Under the pieces are notes generated by a model that was not told the origin of the DNA, did not search any database, and saw nothing but the letters and a program-made list of their open reading frames with translations. Positions 1 to 6,817 of a DNA stretch of 31,938 bases are shown in pieces (position 1 is the stretch's first letter; every line of letters starts with the position of its first letter). Location of the stretch: IMG/VR virus record IMGVR_UViG_3300042294_000476, positions 1-31,938 of that record, one strand, 5' to 3'. This DNA comes from a virus. Made by a program: the position numbers and the translations under genes.

Positions 1-95
1 CTATCAAAATAATTAAAGCGTTTATTGCCTTTTGTTTTTTATCTCTTTCCATTTGTTTTTTATCTTTTTCCATAAGTTCTTTTAGTTTTTGTTTT
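1..95. repeat. Terminal direct repeat, left copy
   Basis: These 95 bases are identical, base for base, to 31844-31938. The repeat lies inside a coding gene that continues in frame from this end of the window to the other end. The simplest reading is an assembly overlap of a circular or terminally redundant genome. A real short terminal repeat on the virion DNA is possible but cannot be told apart from sequence alone. Confidence 0.95.
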
Positions 96-199
96 CTTTC
101 TTTTCTTAATTGTTCACGATTTTCAATGCGCCATTTGTTTCTTGCTATTGCATCCGATTTCTCTGCCGTATCGAGTAAGTGTTTTATTTTGTCATTCAT
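1..199 (-). CDS. Small membrane protein of the MNDKIKHLL family, 5' part of a gene crossing the window joint
   Basis: The start codon at 199 follows a strong GGAGGT-GAGCA-ATG ribosome binding site inside the end of the helix-turn-helix gene. The N-terminal part reads MNDKIKHLL, then a charged stretch with KWRIENREQ and KELMEKDKKQM/ERDKKQK, a tandem heptad-like repeat likely to form a basic helix. The frame is open to base 1 and continues at 31843 of the repeat-trimmed circle, ending at 31704, for a total of 112 residues. The other end carries two hydrophobic segments. The same N-terminal module occurs at 28700, joined there to a different C-terminal domain. The function is unknown; a cytoplasmic basic helix anchored by a membrane hairpin is the visible architecture. 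Confidence 0.85.
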   Translation of the reverse strand, partial: MNDKIKHLLDTAEKSDAIARNKWRIENREQLRKERKQKLKELMEKDKKQMERDKKQKAINALIILI

Positions 200-377
200 T
201 GCTCACCTCCTTCAATGCAATCTCAATGACTGACTTTGCTTTGGGAGAAACGATGTTCCCCTCAATTAAATACTTTCTAACCGTTGGGAGAGATACCCCA
301 GCTTTACGAGCGACTGACTGCAATAGTCCTTGCCGTCTCTTCATTTTAATCTCTTCAATTGCTTTCGTGTAATCCAT
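192..377 (-). CDS. Small helix-turn-helix DNA-binding protein
   Basis: This 61-residue protein has a compact helix-turn-helix: LLQSVARKAGVSLPTVRKYL, about residues 18-37, matches the A-x3-GVS-x2-TV-x2-YL pattern of Cro/CI or LacI-type recognition helices. No other domain is present, so it would act as a dimeric small repressor or activator. A promoter of the Bacteroidota type lies directly upstream (386-416) with a predicted start site only a few bases before the ATG. Its last codons (KEVSNE) contain the GGAGGT site of the next gene, which it overlaps by 8 bases. It may be the early switch regulator of the accessory cluster that follows on the circle; this is inferred from position only. Confidence 0.75.
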   Translation of the reverse strand: MDYTKAIEEIKMKRRQGLLQSVARKAGVSLPTVRKYLIEGNIVSPKAKSVIEIALKEVSNE

Positions 378-385
378 AACGAGAG

Positions 386-416
386 CAAAAGTAAAGTAAA
401 CTTTCTAATTGTGCAA
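386..416 (-). promoter_or_regulatory. Bacteroidota-type promoter for the HTH gene
   Basis: On the minus strand, TTG (416-414) is followed after exactly 20 bases by TACTTTTG (393-386). This fits the Bacteroidota vegetative consensus TTTG/TTG-N19-21-TAnnTTTG. The predicted start site lies about 5-7 bases downstream, only 1-4 bases before the ATG at 377, so the mRNA would be nearly leaderless. It also starts a new unit after the tail-completion-like gene that ends at 438. Confidence 0.65.
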
Positions 417-437
417 GTATTTTTTTCTTTTTGTGAA

Positions 438-986
438 TTAACTTTTCACTTCCACCGCAAATATCAAGTCACCAAGACGAGCATTCAACTCGTTTACCAA
501 CTCCATTTGTAGTGATTCGGTGAAGGCATCTTCCAAGAATGGGTTTGCCTTTGTACCTCTGCGGTGAATCTTTTTTGCAATCGCTTTGGCCAATGAATCG
601 TGAGTCATATTCTGCGGAATAGCAATCGGCTTTGCCCTTATCCATTCTTTGATGGACTGCCACAGGTAGGGTGTTCCCTCAATATGACCATTCCTTGTCG
701 GCTTTCTTCCAAACTCAACAAACTCCCAATAGTCATCTGCAACAAGGATCGTGTTGATGGATGTCGGTGTCTTAATTATCTCACCCGGTTTGAACGATGC
801 CTTCAATCCACCACTCGCATTTATCTTCCGCTCATCCATTGTCCGAGCGATTTGCGGATTTACTTTGTTATTCCACCAATCTCGGATGATTTGCTCAAGC
901 AAGTTGTTGACTGGATTTCCTACATTCTCATCACCAAGAAAGGAGTCAAGCACATCGCCTAATTTGCTTAAATCTATTTCAGCCAC
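438..986 (-). CDS. Virion protein, HK97 gp10-like neck/tail completion protein
   Basis: This protein of about 182 residues contains DYWEFVEFGRKPTRNG near its middle. That pattern resembles the YYxxVEFG segment of HK97-gp10-like head-closure/tail-completion proteins. The C-terminal part is helical and charged (NPFLEDAFTESLQMELVNEL). A GTG at 986 was preferred because it gives a 13-base overlap with the upstream gene. A TTG at 1031 would add 15 residues but overlap the upstream membrane anchor by 58 bases. Neither start has a Shine-Dalgarno site. The protein would act at the head-tail junction. The family assignment is from motif memory and is moderate. Confidence 0.7.
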   Translation of the reverse strand: MAEIDLSKLGDVLDSFLGDENVGNPVNNLLEQIIRDWWNNKVNPQIARTMDERKINASGGLKASFKPGEIIKTPTSINTILVADDYWEFVEFGRKPTRNGHIEGTPYLWQSIKEWIRAKPIAIPQNMTHDSLAKAIAKKIHRRGTKANPFLEDAFTESLQMELVNELNARLGDLIFAVEVKS

Positions 987-1306
987 GATAGAAGCGTTAA
1001 AAAGGTCAAAGTGATACTTACCCCTTGCCAAAGGATTATCTTGCGTGAAATGGCTTTATTTTCGCTCACAAGGGCATTGTTCTTCTCTCGCAGATATGCG
1101 TTGTTGATTCGCACCTTGACAATGATGCTATCTTGCTCGGCAATTATGATGGAATCCGATGTCACAATCCTACGAAGAACCGTGACTTGTTCTCTTGCAA
1201 TCGCACCTTTGACCAAATAGTGGTTGGCTTGTTTGATGGTATTTGTATCAACAAGGACTTGTCCATAACTGGTCAACGGAAGGAGCAGAATCAACAAGAA
1301 TCTCAT
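974..1306 (-). CDS. Exported coiled-coil protein with C-terminal membrane anchor, spanin-like
   Basis: The 110-residue product begins with a cleavable-looking signal peptide (MRFLLILLLPLTSYGQ). A heptad-rich region follows (about residues 25-85, with LRRIV, IIIAEQDSIIV, LREKNNALVSEN). A C-terminal hydrophobic segment (LWQGVSITLTFLTLLSWLK) ends it. An exported coiled coil tethered to a membrane suits a spanin-like or envelope-disruption role, but it is distant from the holin and amidase genes. The longer reading from 1411 was rejected because it overlaps the DUF3310 gene and adds a non-conserved basic leader; ATG 1306 lies one base after the upstream stop codon. No lipobox cysteine is visible. 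Confidence 0.7.
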   Translation of the reverse strand: MRFLLILLLPLTSYGQVLVDTNTIKQANHYLVKGAIAREQVTVLRRIVTSDSIIIAEQDSIIVKVRINNAYLREKNNALVSENKAISRKIILWQGVSITLTFLTLLSWLK

Positions 1307-1307
1307 C

Positions 1308-1544
1308 TTACAAAGTAGCGTTTTTCTTCGTTTGTTTTTCCTTCTCTGCGATGAGCTTGTCAAGATACCACTTTGCTTTGTACAAATCCTCAAGTCCGTT
1401 CTTGTCCTCACATCTCCACAGGTACTTAATTACATTTGCGGTGCATACGGCAATGAGTCCCTTCTTCCTGATGGTTGCTGACTCAATCGCATCAATACAC
1501 TCTATGTCTCCCTGTTTGTAGTGGGTTGGGTTAATTGCATCCAT
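1308..1544 (-). CDS. DUF3310 protein (phage nucleotide-metabolism-associated)
   Basis: The 78-residue product matches the DUF3310 pattern almost end to end: NPTHYKQGDIECIDAIESA at the N-terminus, then NVIKYLWRCEDKNGLEDLYKAKWYLDKLI. Members are common in phages of many hosts and are sometimes labelled nucleotide-kinase-like, though the reaction is not established. The length is normal for the minimal domain. It overlaps the upstream 84-residue gene by 43 bases and is followed immediately by the spanin-like gene. Confidence 0.9.
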   Translation of the reverse strand: MDAINPTHYKQGDIECIDAIESATIRKKGLIAVCTANVIKYLWRCEDKNGLEDLYKAKWYLDKLIAEKEKQTKKNATL

Positions 1545-1756
1545 TTTCTCACAAAGGTATAATAACTCTCTTCAATCACAATGATGTGTCCACCTGTCAT
1601 AAATAGTTGCGTATTCTCAAAGAACGCACAAGCAGCGACAATGTGTTGCTCATTTACAAATCCATCTTCCAAGATTTGCACAATCTCCGGTTCAATCCCA
1701 ACAGATTCAAGCCAAGAGTCGTTCTTTTGTTCCAGTATGATTTGCACTTTCATCAT
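1502..1756 (-). CDS. Hypothetical protein, 84 residues
   Basis: No family is recognised. The protein is acidic and soluble (MMKVQIILEQKNDSWLESVG start, IEPEIVQILED, HIVAACAFFENTQLFMTGGH). It starts at ATGATG overlapping the stop codon of the metallophosphoesterase gene (either 1756 or 1753), which suggests translational coupling. It overlaps the DUF3310 gene at its 3' end. A small accessory role is all that can be said. Confidence 0.65.
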   Translation of the reverse strand: MMKVQIILEQKNDSWLESVGIEPEIVQILEDGFVNEQHIVAACAFFENTQLFMTGGHIIVIEESYYTFVRKWMQLTQPTTNRET

Positions 1757-2592
1757 AATGTCTTGTGCGTGTATGCGTGAATCTTGCGTGTTGTTGCCTT
1801 GTCTCGGAATGGTTTGAGAATTAACCAGCGACCTCCGATTGGTTTTGGACTTGCACCTCTTTCAATGTGCCACCCCTTTGATCCATCTCCGTATTCTTCT
1901 TTGTATGCTGAAGTTCTAATCATCAAGATGTCCCTCAATTGAACGGTGTCTTTAGTCGTCAACTCTTCCACCGTGTAGGTCATCTCATAGTCCTCGTGAA
2001 CATGCCCCATCCAAATCGCATCCGCTCCCTCTACATTGACGCTCATTCGGTTGTGCTGGATAGTGCCACGAGTTACCGCACCACCTCCGCCAAATCCGTG
2101 CATATACTTAATTTTGAATGACTGCGTACTTGAGCCATCGTCAAACTGGATGCGAATCCATCCACCATATCCTCCCACTTGAATGTCCGAACCGGTCTTG
2201 TAATTTAACAAAGTCACAAAGCGTTCAATGATGTCCGTCTCTTGGCGTTTTAAGATGGCGGTCTCGTGATTGCCATAAGCAACCAACTTGATGAGATGTG
2301 CGTAAGGTGTAAACCAATCAACTGCGGTGTTGATGATGGCATCAAAGTAGTTTGCGGAATTGTGTTCAGGACGGATGTCGCTCTTGGATTTGCGTGGATC
2401 GTACGCACCTTGCATCAAGCAAAACAAATCTCCGTTGATGAGTATGTCGTGATTTCCTTTGAGTGCTTCGTCAAGGTGTTTCTTCAACAATTCCCGGTCA
2501 CACTTGGGATTGTCCCAATGTAAATCCGAAATGAGAAGGACTTTCGTTTCCTCCCATCTCTTGTCAATTCTCACTACATTGTTTTTTTTCAT
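1753..2592 (-). CDS. Calcineurin-like metallophosphoesterase
   Basis: The 279-residue protein shows the metallophosphoesterase motifs in order: DLH (residues 23-25, in LLISDLHWD), GD in ILINGDLF, GNHE in YGNHETA, then HGFGGGG, and GHVH in MGHVHEDYE near residue 195. These residues bind two divalent metals and hydrolyse phosphoesters. The substrate cannot be read from sequence: DNA ends, cyclic nucleotides and phosphoprotein are all open. It overlaps its neighbours by 4 bases on each side and lies between a single-span membrane protein and a small unknown gene, downstream of virion genes. Confidence 0.9.
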   Translation of the reverse strand: MKKNNVVRIDKRWEETKVLLISDLHWDNPKCDRELLKKHLDEALKGNHDILINGDLFCLMQGAYDPRKSKSDIRPEHNSANYFDAIINTAVDWFTPYAHLIKLVAYGNHETAILKRQETDIIERFVTLLNYKTGSDIQVGGYGGWIRIQFDDGSSTQSFKIKYMHGFGGGGAVTRGTIQHNRMSVNVEGADAIWMGHVHEDYEMTYTVEELTTKDTVQLRDILMIRTSAYKEEYGDGSKGWHIERGASPKPIGGRWLILKPFRDKATTRKIHAYTHKTL

Positions 2593-2870
2593 ATGGTGTC
2601 CAAGTGGATGTGTAATCCTATCGCCTTTTTCAAGCCCTCTGCTGAAGGTTTGAAGGTGTCAAGGTAGATAGTATCAAATGAGTTGATTCGTTTAATGAGC
2701 GTGTCTCTTACAAGTTTCTCCCTCTCCACGATTCTCTCGTGCATCTCTACATTTATCGGTCGTTCAATGCGGACTGGTCTTTCTAAATTGAAGAAAGCCA
2801 CAACCACGCTACACAGGAACAACGCAAGTATTAAATAGATAAGGAGTGTTGACTTGGAAGTTGATTGCAT
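2589..2870 (-). CDS. Single-span membrane protein, possible inner-membrane spanin
   Basis: The 93-residue product has an N-terminal hydrophobic span (LLIYLILALFLCSVVVAFF, about residues 9-27). A charged, probably helical region follows (RIERPINVEMHERIVEREKLVRD). This is the topology of an inner-membrane spanin or a small tail-associated membrane protein. ATG 2870 follows an AGGAT element; an alternative ATG at 2897 would deepen the overlap with the upstream gene from about 60 to about 90 bases. Together with the signal-peptide coiled-coil protein at 974-1306 it could form a two-component spanin pair, but they are separated by three genes. Confidence 0.65.
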   Translation of the reverse strand: MQSTSKSTLLIYLILALFLCSVVVAFFNLERPVRIERPINVEMHERIVEREKLVRDTLIKRINSFDTIYLDTFKPSAEGLKKAIGLHIHLDTI

Positions 2871-3249
2871 ATCCTGAAAGAATGTCGGTTTTGGCATCGT
2901 AGAAAGGTGAAGCGTTGGAAGTAACTACCAATTCAAAGTCCTCGTCATCTTGTGTGTTGTCATCAATCAAAGCAAATACATCTGCAATGATTTGTGCGGT
3001 GTCCGAAAGTACCTCAATAACATTGCTCTCACTTTCAAACACACGATCCATCACAAGCAGAGCAAAGTTGTATGTCATCAAGTTCCCAGTTGTGGAAAGA
3101 TTAAACCCATCAGGATACAACCAAACCAACGGATAGTATTCAACATTCTCAACCGTCATATTTGACTGCTGACCAACGCCAAACTTGTGAACCATCTTAT
3201 GGCTTTCGGCTGCCGTTTGAATCTTTTGAATTATTTGGTTTAGTGTCAT
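2809..3249 (-). CDS. Tail terminator/completion-like protein
   Basis: The 146-residue product starts MTLNQIIQKIQTAAESH and contains YYPLVWLYPDGF, then a beta-rich YNFALLVMDRVFESESNVIEV segment and SGYAINFQVNTPYLFNTC at the end. A short N-terminal helix followed by an alpha/beta core, in a gene next to the head-tail connector, is typical of tail terminator proteins of Bacteroidota phages. It would cap the tail tube at the neck. The assignment is by context and general resemblance. It overlaps the next gene by about 60 bases. Confidence 0.65.
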   Translation of the reverse strand: MTLNQIIQKIQTAAESHKMVHKFGVGQQSNMTVENVEYYPLVWLYPDGFNLSTTGNLMTYNFALLVMDRVFESESNVIEVLSDTAQIIADVFALIDDNTQDDEDFELVVTSNASPFYDAKTDILSGYAINFQVNTPYLFNTCVVPV

Positions 3250-3293
3250 TCTTGAGAAATTTGAGAAGTTTGGCTTCGTTGTTTTTTTGCCAC

Positions 3294-3854
3294 TTATTTG
3301 TCCGTGTCGGGGAAGTCATAGTTCGAGAAACAATCTTGAGATGTTGGAAGATAAATACCACCGACAAAAGCGGTGTTCTTTGGACGGATTGTATCAAATG
3401 TACTGCCGGGATTTAAGAACAAAGGATAATCATTGGTGTATGTGCGGAGATAATCCCTCAATCTGTTGGCATAGTATTCCGCTTTGTCACGGTATCTGCC
3501 TTCAATCATTGTCATCTCTTCCACGGATACGGCACGAGCGTTGTCACTCTCTCTTGATGCAACCGATTTGTTCATCAGTTTGAAAGTCATTGGAAGCATT
3601 GCTTCGGTCAATGTGTAGTATTTCAAACAGGGTGCAATGTACGAATCCAAAAGGGTGACATTCAAGGCAGTCAAAGTGTTTGCATACGCTTGTGTCTGCA
3701 ATTCATTGTATATGCCCGAACCGATGACATCCCGAATATAAATCTCTTGAGCTTCTTTGATTGCTGACTTGAGCAATTTGTCGTCAACATTCTCATTCAA
3801 AGGAGTGTTGTCCTTGAGATAGGTTGTGCTTATGAAATATACAAAGTTGGTCAT
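3294..3854 (-). CDS. Head-tail connector (adaptor) protein
   Basis: The 186-residue product begins with YFISTTYLKDNTPLNENVDDKLLKSAI and contains AQEIYIRDVIGSGIYNEL. This resembles the connector proteins that follow the portal gene in Bacteroidota phages. The helical middle (EGRYRDKAEYYANRLRDYL) suits a ring-forming adaptor docking under the portal. It starts within the stop region of the portal gene (ATGA overlap), so the two are probably translated together. The function is by family resemblance and position; no catalytic residues are expected. Confidence 0.75.
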   Translation of the reverse strand: MTNFVYFISTTYLKDNTPLNENVDDKLLKSAIKEAQEIYIRDVIGSGIYNELQTQAYANTLTALNVTLLDSYIAPCLKYYTLTEAMLPMTFKLMNKSVASRESDNARAVSVEEMTMIEGRYRDKAEYYANRLRDYLRTYTNDYPLFLNPGSTFDTIRPKNTAFVGGIYLPTSQDCFSNYDFPDTDK

Positions 3855-5731
3855 CGTTTAATTCTCCTCAATAATTTTTGAACCCAAATGTGTCTGCATT
3901 GTGGTGTGTTGACATCAAGTGTTGGATTGTGATACCAACCACCTCTGCGTTTCCACACATCATATCCCAACTCCGATGACATCATATTGATGTCCTCACG
4001 AGAATACACACGACCACTATTGACAACATCCGTGCAGAACTTACGAGATGTATCAATCAAAAGTCCTCCGCTGATTCCCGGTGCAAGTCCGTATTGATAG
4101 CGAACCACCAATTCAGTTTGAAGATTTTTGATTTCTTCCAATCCTTTTGGGGTTGTTTCCAATCCGTCCTCGTATGACTTAACCAATTCCGCTTTGGCAA
4201 GTTTGGCAATCGCATCGGCAACAACCCTTGCGTCAAGTTTGGTGATGTTTACAATGTCTCCAACCTGTAACCCTTTGTTCTCTTTCAACACATTCAAGAT
4301 GGCAGATTCAATCGCATCGGCAAACTCAAACTTCGCCTCCTCAAACTCTTCGGCTTTCTCTCCGTACTTATTGAATACAACAAGGTCACGCTCATCATCC
4401 CAACCGAATGGGTTTTGTTTTGACAAGGCAACTGGTGCTGCTGATGGCAATGAATCTCCTCCAGCGATAGGCGGAAGGTTTGCCAATTGTCTCTTCTCGT
4501 TGATTGTCATATTTGACAATACATTGTTTGCAACCAAAGGACTCAAAGCATTGATGGCATCGTTCAAAGAAGATTGCTGAACATCGGTAATCAATGGAAG
4601 CCCAAGTTCTTTCCGTGCTTCTTCGTTTGTAATTACACCAGCGGTGAACAATGACTGATAGTCCAATCCGATTGGTGGCTTGTTGATGGTCTCTAATCTT
4701 ACCTGTGCAATAGGTTCAAGCAAGTACGAGAACACATCATCAATCTTTTGTTGGCGTGGTTCAATGTAGGCGTGATGAAACATCTCATATGCTTCAATCA
4801 ATTCCGTTCTGCCACCCAACTGACCTTCTACACGCACCCCAAACAACATTGGAGAGTTGACCTTGTGTGCAACAAATATCTCTTGTTGAACGGTCTTATT
4901 CAGCAAATCAAATTGCTTGTCAAAATCCGATGGTTGAAGGTTGGAAATAATTGATTCCTTCTCGGTCGGATCGTTGTATTGGATAATTAAACCACCGGCA
5001 TTGTCCGTTCCTTGATAGTTCTCCTTGAATCGTCTTGCAGTTGCACGAGCTTCTTCAGGTGTTGGGATTCCCTTGAACAACTGGATGTGAGTTTGTGCCG
5101 TGAATCCGTTCTTGATGCTATTCAAGTAGTAATTGGAAATCTCGGTATCAACCTCAATATATTTCAACGCCCCTACATAATCGGGAAGCGGATAAGTGCC
5201 TTCACCGGGACGATAGAACTGACAATAGTACAATTGCTTTGATTCTCTTGTGATGGGGTTGTAGGGTTGATAAGATATGCGTGGTGCTTTTGCATCACTC
5301 CAATCTTCACAATAGATGTATTCACCTTCCAAACCTTTGCGTACATCCTTGAATGGGATGTGATAGTATTCGCTTGGTGCGGTCTTGGCTTTGTTCCAAA
5401 TAACCTCAACACAAAACCCATTGAACAACTCGGCATCGTATGCAATCTTTGCTTTGAGTTCCTCGTAGGTCTCATAGGCGTTGATGTTCTTTAGTTTGGC
5501 TTCGGCTTTGGCGATGTCGGTGGTGTTTTGTCCGAAAACATCAGTACCAATACCAGCAATATAAGAAGCTTTTGCAGAAACGATGGCATTGTGCTTGGGT
5601 GATTTGTTAAATAACTCTACGAGAAAATCGGGATAGAGATTGTCTGCTCCGAAAGTCACGAACCCCTTTGCCTTGTTCTCCTTGAACACAGGCAGTTTGT
5701 TGTCGTGAAAATTAATCCTTTGGAATATCAT
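3851..5731 (-). CDS. Portal protein with C-terminal winged-helix-like and MuF-like extension
   Basis: The 626-residue protein has a portal-like core in its first ~430 residues: NLYPDFLVELFNKSPKHNAIV, FNGFCVEVIW, the PSDFDKQFDLLNKTVQQEI stretch, and GQLGGRTELIEAYEMFHHAY. The C-terminal ~190 residues hold a segment like a small winged helix (LQVGDIVNITKLDARVVADAIAKL). The end, RGGWYHNPTLDVNTPQCRHIW, resembles the C-terminal part of Mu-F-like head-morphogenesis proteins. It forms the dodecameric DNA gate of the head. ATG 5731 is preferred to the in-frame TTG at 5740. A GCTATTT box lies 7 bases upstream. The position after the amidase gene is unusual. Confidence 0.85.
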   Translation of the reverse strand: MIFQRINFHDNKLPVFKENKAKGFVTFGADNLYPDFLVELFNKSPKHNAIVSAKASYIAGIGTDVFGQNTTDIAKAEAKLKNINAYETYEELKAKIAYDAELFNGFCVEVIWNKAKTAPSEYYHIPFKDVRKGLEGEYIYCEDWSDAKAPRISYQPYNPITRESKQLYYCQFYRPGEGTYPLPDYVGALKYIEVDTEISNYYLNSIKNGFTAQTHIQLFKGIPTPEEARATARRFKENYQGTDNAGGLIIQYNDPTEKESIISNLQPSDFDKQFDLLNKTVQQEIFVAHKVNSPMLFGVRVEGQLGGRTELIEAYEMFHHAYIEPRQQKIDDVFSYLLEPIAQVRLETINKPPIGLDYQSLFTAGVITNEEARKELGLPLITDVQQSSLNDAINALSPLVANNVLSNMTINEKRQLANLPPIAGGDSLPSAAPVALSKQNPFGWDDERDLVVFNKYGEKAEEFEEAKFEFADAIESAILNVLKENKGLQVGDIVNITKLDARVVADAIAKLAKAELVKSYEDGLETTPKGLEEIKNLQTELVVRYQYGLAPGISGGLLIDTSRKFCTDVVNSGRVYSREDINMMSSELGYDVWKRRGGWYHNPTLDVNTPQCRHIWVQKLLRRIKR

Positions 5732-5748
5732 CGTAATCAAATAGCAAC

Positions 5749-6357
5749 TTAAAGTGATTGCAACATAGATACCAAATCAGGGTGCGGATAGACATCAATT
5801 TTGTCTGCACGAACCGAGTTGTGAGTGAACACTCCATTCTTTCCGCTCAAAGCTCTTTTGGTAACTTGCCAAATGTCCTCGTGATATGTCAAGTCAATGT
5901 TATACTTCTCACGCCACAATAACAACAACTCTTTGGTTGATGCAATTTGCTCTTTCGTGTAGTTCTCAAAATAGGTAAATCCTTTGTATGGCTTCTCAAG
6001 TTTGCATACATCCTTGACCTCCTTGCCGACATAGTTGTAGAACTTGCCGTTCTTCTCTACCAAGTAACCCCAATTACAAATCTCAATGCCGATGGATGTC
6101 TTGTCAAGTTTGATGAATGGTAACCCTTTGAAGTGTGCAGATTTCAAACCCAAGTGGAACGCCCAATGTTTAGATGAGAACCCTTGCACGATTTCACCTG
6201 ACCGACTTATCGCAACACAGGTTGCGATGTTTACTGGATCGGCATCCCAAAACTTGAAGGTTGCCACTCCGTCACCACCACCAGCGGTGTGATGCAAATA
6301 GATTTGTGATTTCGGTGACTCTTCTTTGTAGTAACCGTTGAATTTAACTTGTTTCAT
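5749..6357 (-). CDS. Endolysin: N-acetylmuramoyl-L-alanine amidase
   Basis: The 202-residue protein is an Amidase_2/T7-lysozyme-type enzyme. IYLHHTAGG (H22 or H23) supplies the first zinc ligand. GIEICNWG is the conserved core strand. A later HNSVRADKIDVYPHPDL supplies the second histidine, with an acidic residue where many relatives have cysteine. It cleaves the amide bond between muramic acid and the stem peptide for release of progeny. ATG 6357 (MKQVKFNGYY) overlaps the holin-like gene by 14 bases; a longer start at 6405 would add residues with no similarity. No signal peptide is visible, so it needs the adjacent holin. Confidence 0.9.
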   Translation of the reverse strand: MKQVKFNGYYKEESPKSQIYLHHTAGGGDGVATFKFWDADPVNIATCVAISRSGEIVQGFSSKHWAFHLGLKSAHFKGLPFIKLDKTSIGIEICNWGYLVEKNGKFYNYVGKEVKDVCKLEKPYKGFTYFENYTKEQIASTKELLLLWREKYNIDLTYHEDIWQVTKRALSGKNGVFTHNSVRADKIDVYPHPDLVSMLQSL

Positions 6358-6553
6358 CCGTGAAGAAGTTTGTGATAAACTTGCCGAGTCCACCACATAT
6401 GCCAATGATAAGCATCAACTTGGGATGGTCAATGTTTAACCCGGCAACAAACAACGATCCCGCAGCGATGGAATCTCCAAGCACACGGAATCTTTTTGGT
6501 GTTGGTTCAAAGTAGGATTTGAAACTTATCCTTGTCCTCTTTTGGGTTTCCAC
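6344..6553 (-). CDS. Holin-like small membrane protein (2)
   Basis: The 69-residue product has a basic N-terminal tail (TQKRTRISFKSYFEPTPKRFR). Hydrophobic segments follow (DSIAAGSLFVAGL and KLMLIIGICGGLGKFITNFF). The pattern PTPKxFRxxGD...LxxIGxxGGLGKFxTNFF resembles holins that precede amidase genes in Bacteroidota phages. It would control the timing of lysis by forming holes in the inner membrane. The gene overlaps the amidase by 14 bases. Confidence 0.7.
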   Translation of the reverse strand: METQKRTRISFKSYFEPTPKRFRVLGDSIAAGSLFVAGLNIDHPKLMLIIGICGGLGKFITNFFTDETS

Positions 6554-6642
6554 GATTTGTGTTTGTTAATATGCTTTGTGTGTCTGCGGAGTTTGTTCTT
6601 TGGCTTTGCCCTAAACGCTACCGAGTTAGTTGCCTTTGCCAT
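6526..6642 (-). CDS. Very small, highly basic protein (38 residues)
   Basis: The frame runs from ATG 6642 to TAA 6526. The product is rich in lysine, arginine and histidine (KPKNKLRRHTKHINKHKSWKPKRGQG). It fills the otherwise empty space between two holin-like genes, overlapping each by 17-28 bases, and lies on the coding strand. Similar tiny KHKSxKPxRGQG-ending proteins occur in other Bacteroidota phages as far as I recall. A nucleic-acid-binding or virion-internal role is possible. It is easily missed by length filters. Confidence 0.6.
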   Translation of the reverse strand: MAKATNSVAFRAKPKNKLRRHTKHINKHKSWKPKRGQG

Positions 6643-6817
6643 CTATCCTCTTGATTTTCTTGTGGTAATATACCACAGCCAACACGCCCGATATAATACC
6701 AAGAATCCCCACGCAAAAAGTAACAATTGGCTGATAAGTTTGCGTGAAAGTGATGAGAGCTGAACTGCCTGAAATAGCAGTTGCAATGACCGCACTTGTA
6801 TCATTAAAGTTTTTCAT
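6626..6817 (-). CDS. Holin-like small membrane protein (1)
   Basis: The 63-residue product has one or two transmembrane segments (AVIATAISGSSALITFT and TFCVGILGIISGVLAVVYYH). A short positively charged tail follows (KKIKRIDGKGN). The size, topology and position two genes before an amidase suggest a holin or antiholin. Two small membrane proteins in the lysis cassette could form a holin/antiholin pair. The gene starts inside the end of the 126-residue gene. Confidence 0.65.
   Translation of the reverse strand: MKNFNDTSAVIATAISGSSALITFTQTYQPIVTFCVGILGIISGVLAVVYYHKKIKRIDGKGN

Noticed and set aside
1-80. The T-rich repeated stretch near both ends as a regulatory element
   Set aside because: It is coding DNA for the tandem KDKKQ repeat of the joint-crossing gene and is explained by that.
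396-445. Terminator after the gp10-like gene (GTGAA...TTCAC hairpin)
   Set aside because: The stem is only 5 bases and is followed by A-rich, not T-rich, sequence on the minus strand.
438-1031. TTG start at 1031 for the gp10-like gene
   Set aside because: It would overlap the coding sequence of the upstream membrane anchor by 58 bases; GTG 986 gives a normal short overlap. Not decisive.
3197-3397. Small ORF (40 residues from ATG 3319, lysine/asparagine-rich) bridging the gap between connector and tail-terminator genes
   Set aside because: It overlaps the connector gene by 26 bases and the next gene by over 50, has low-complexity composition and no recognised pattern. A real gene is possible but not supported.
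4128-4580. Plus-strand ORF of 150 residues opposite the portal gene
   Set aside because: It is an antisense shadow of a strongly supported gene, serine-rich as usual for such frames, with no promoter or ribosome binding site.
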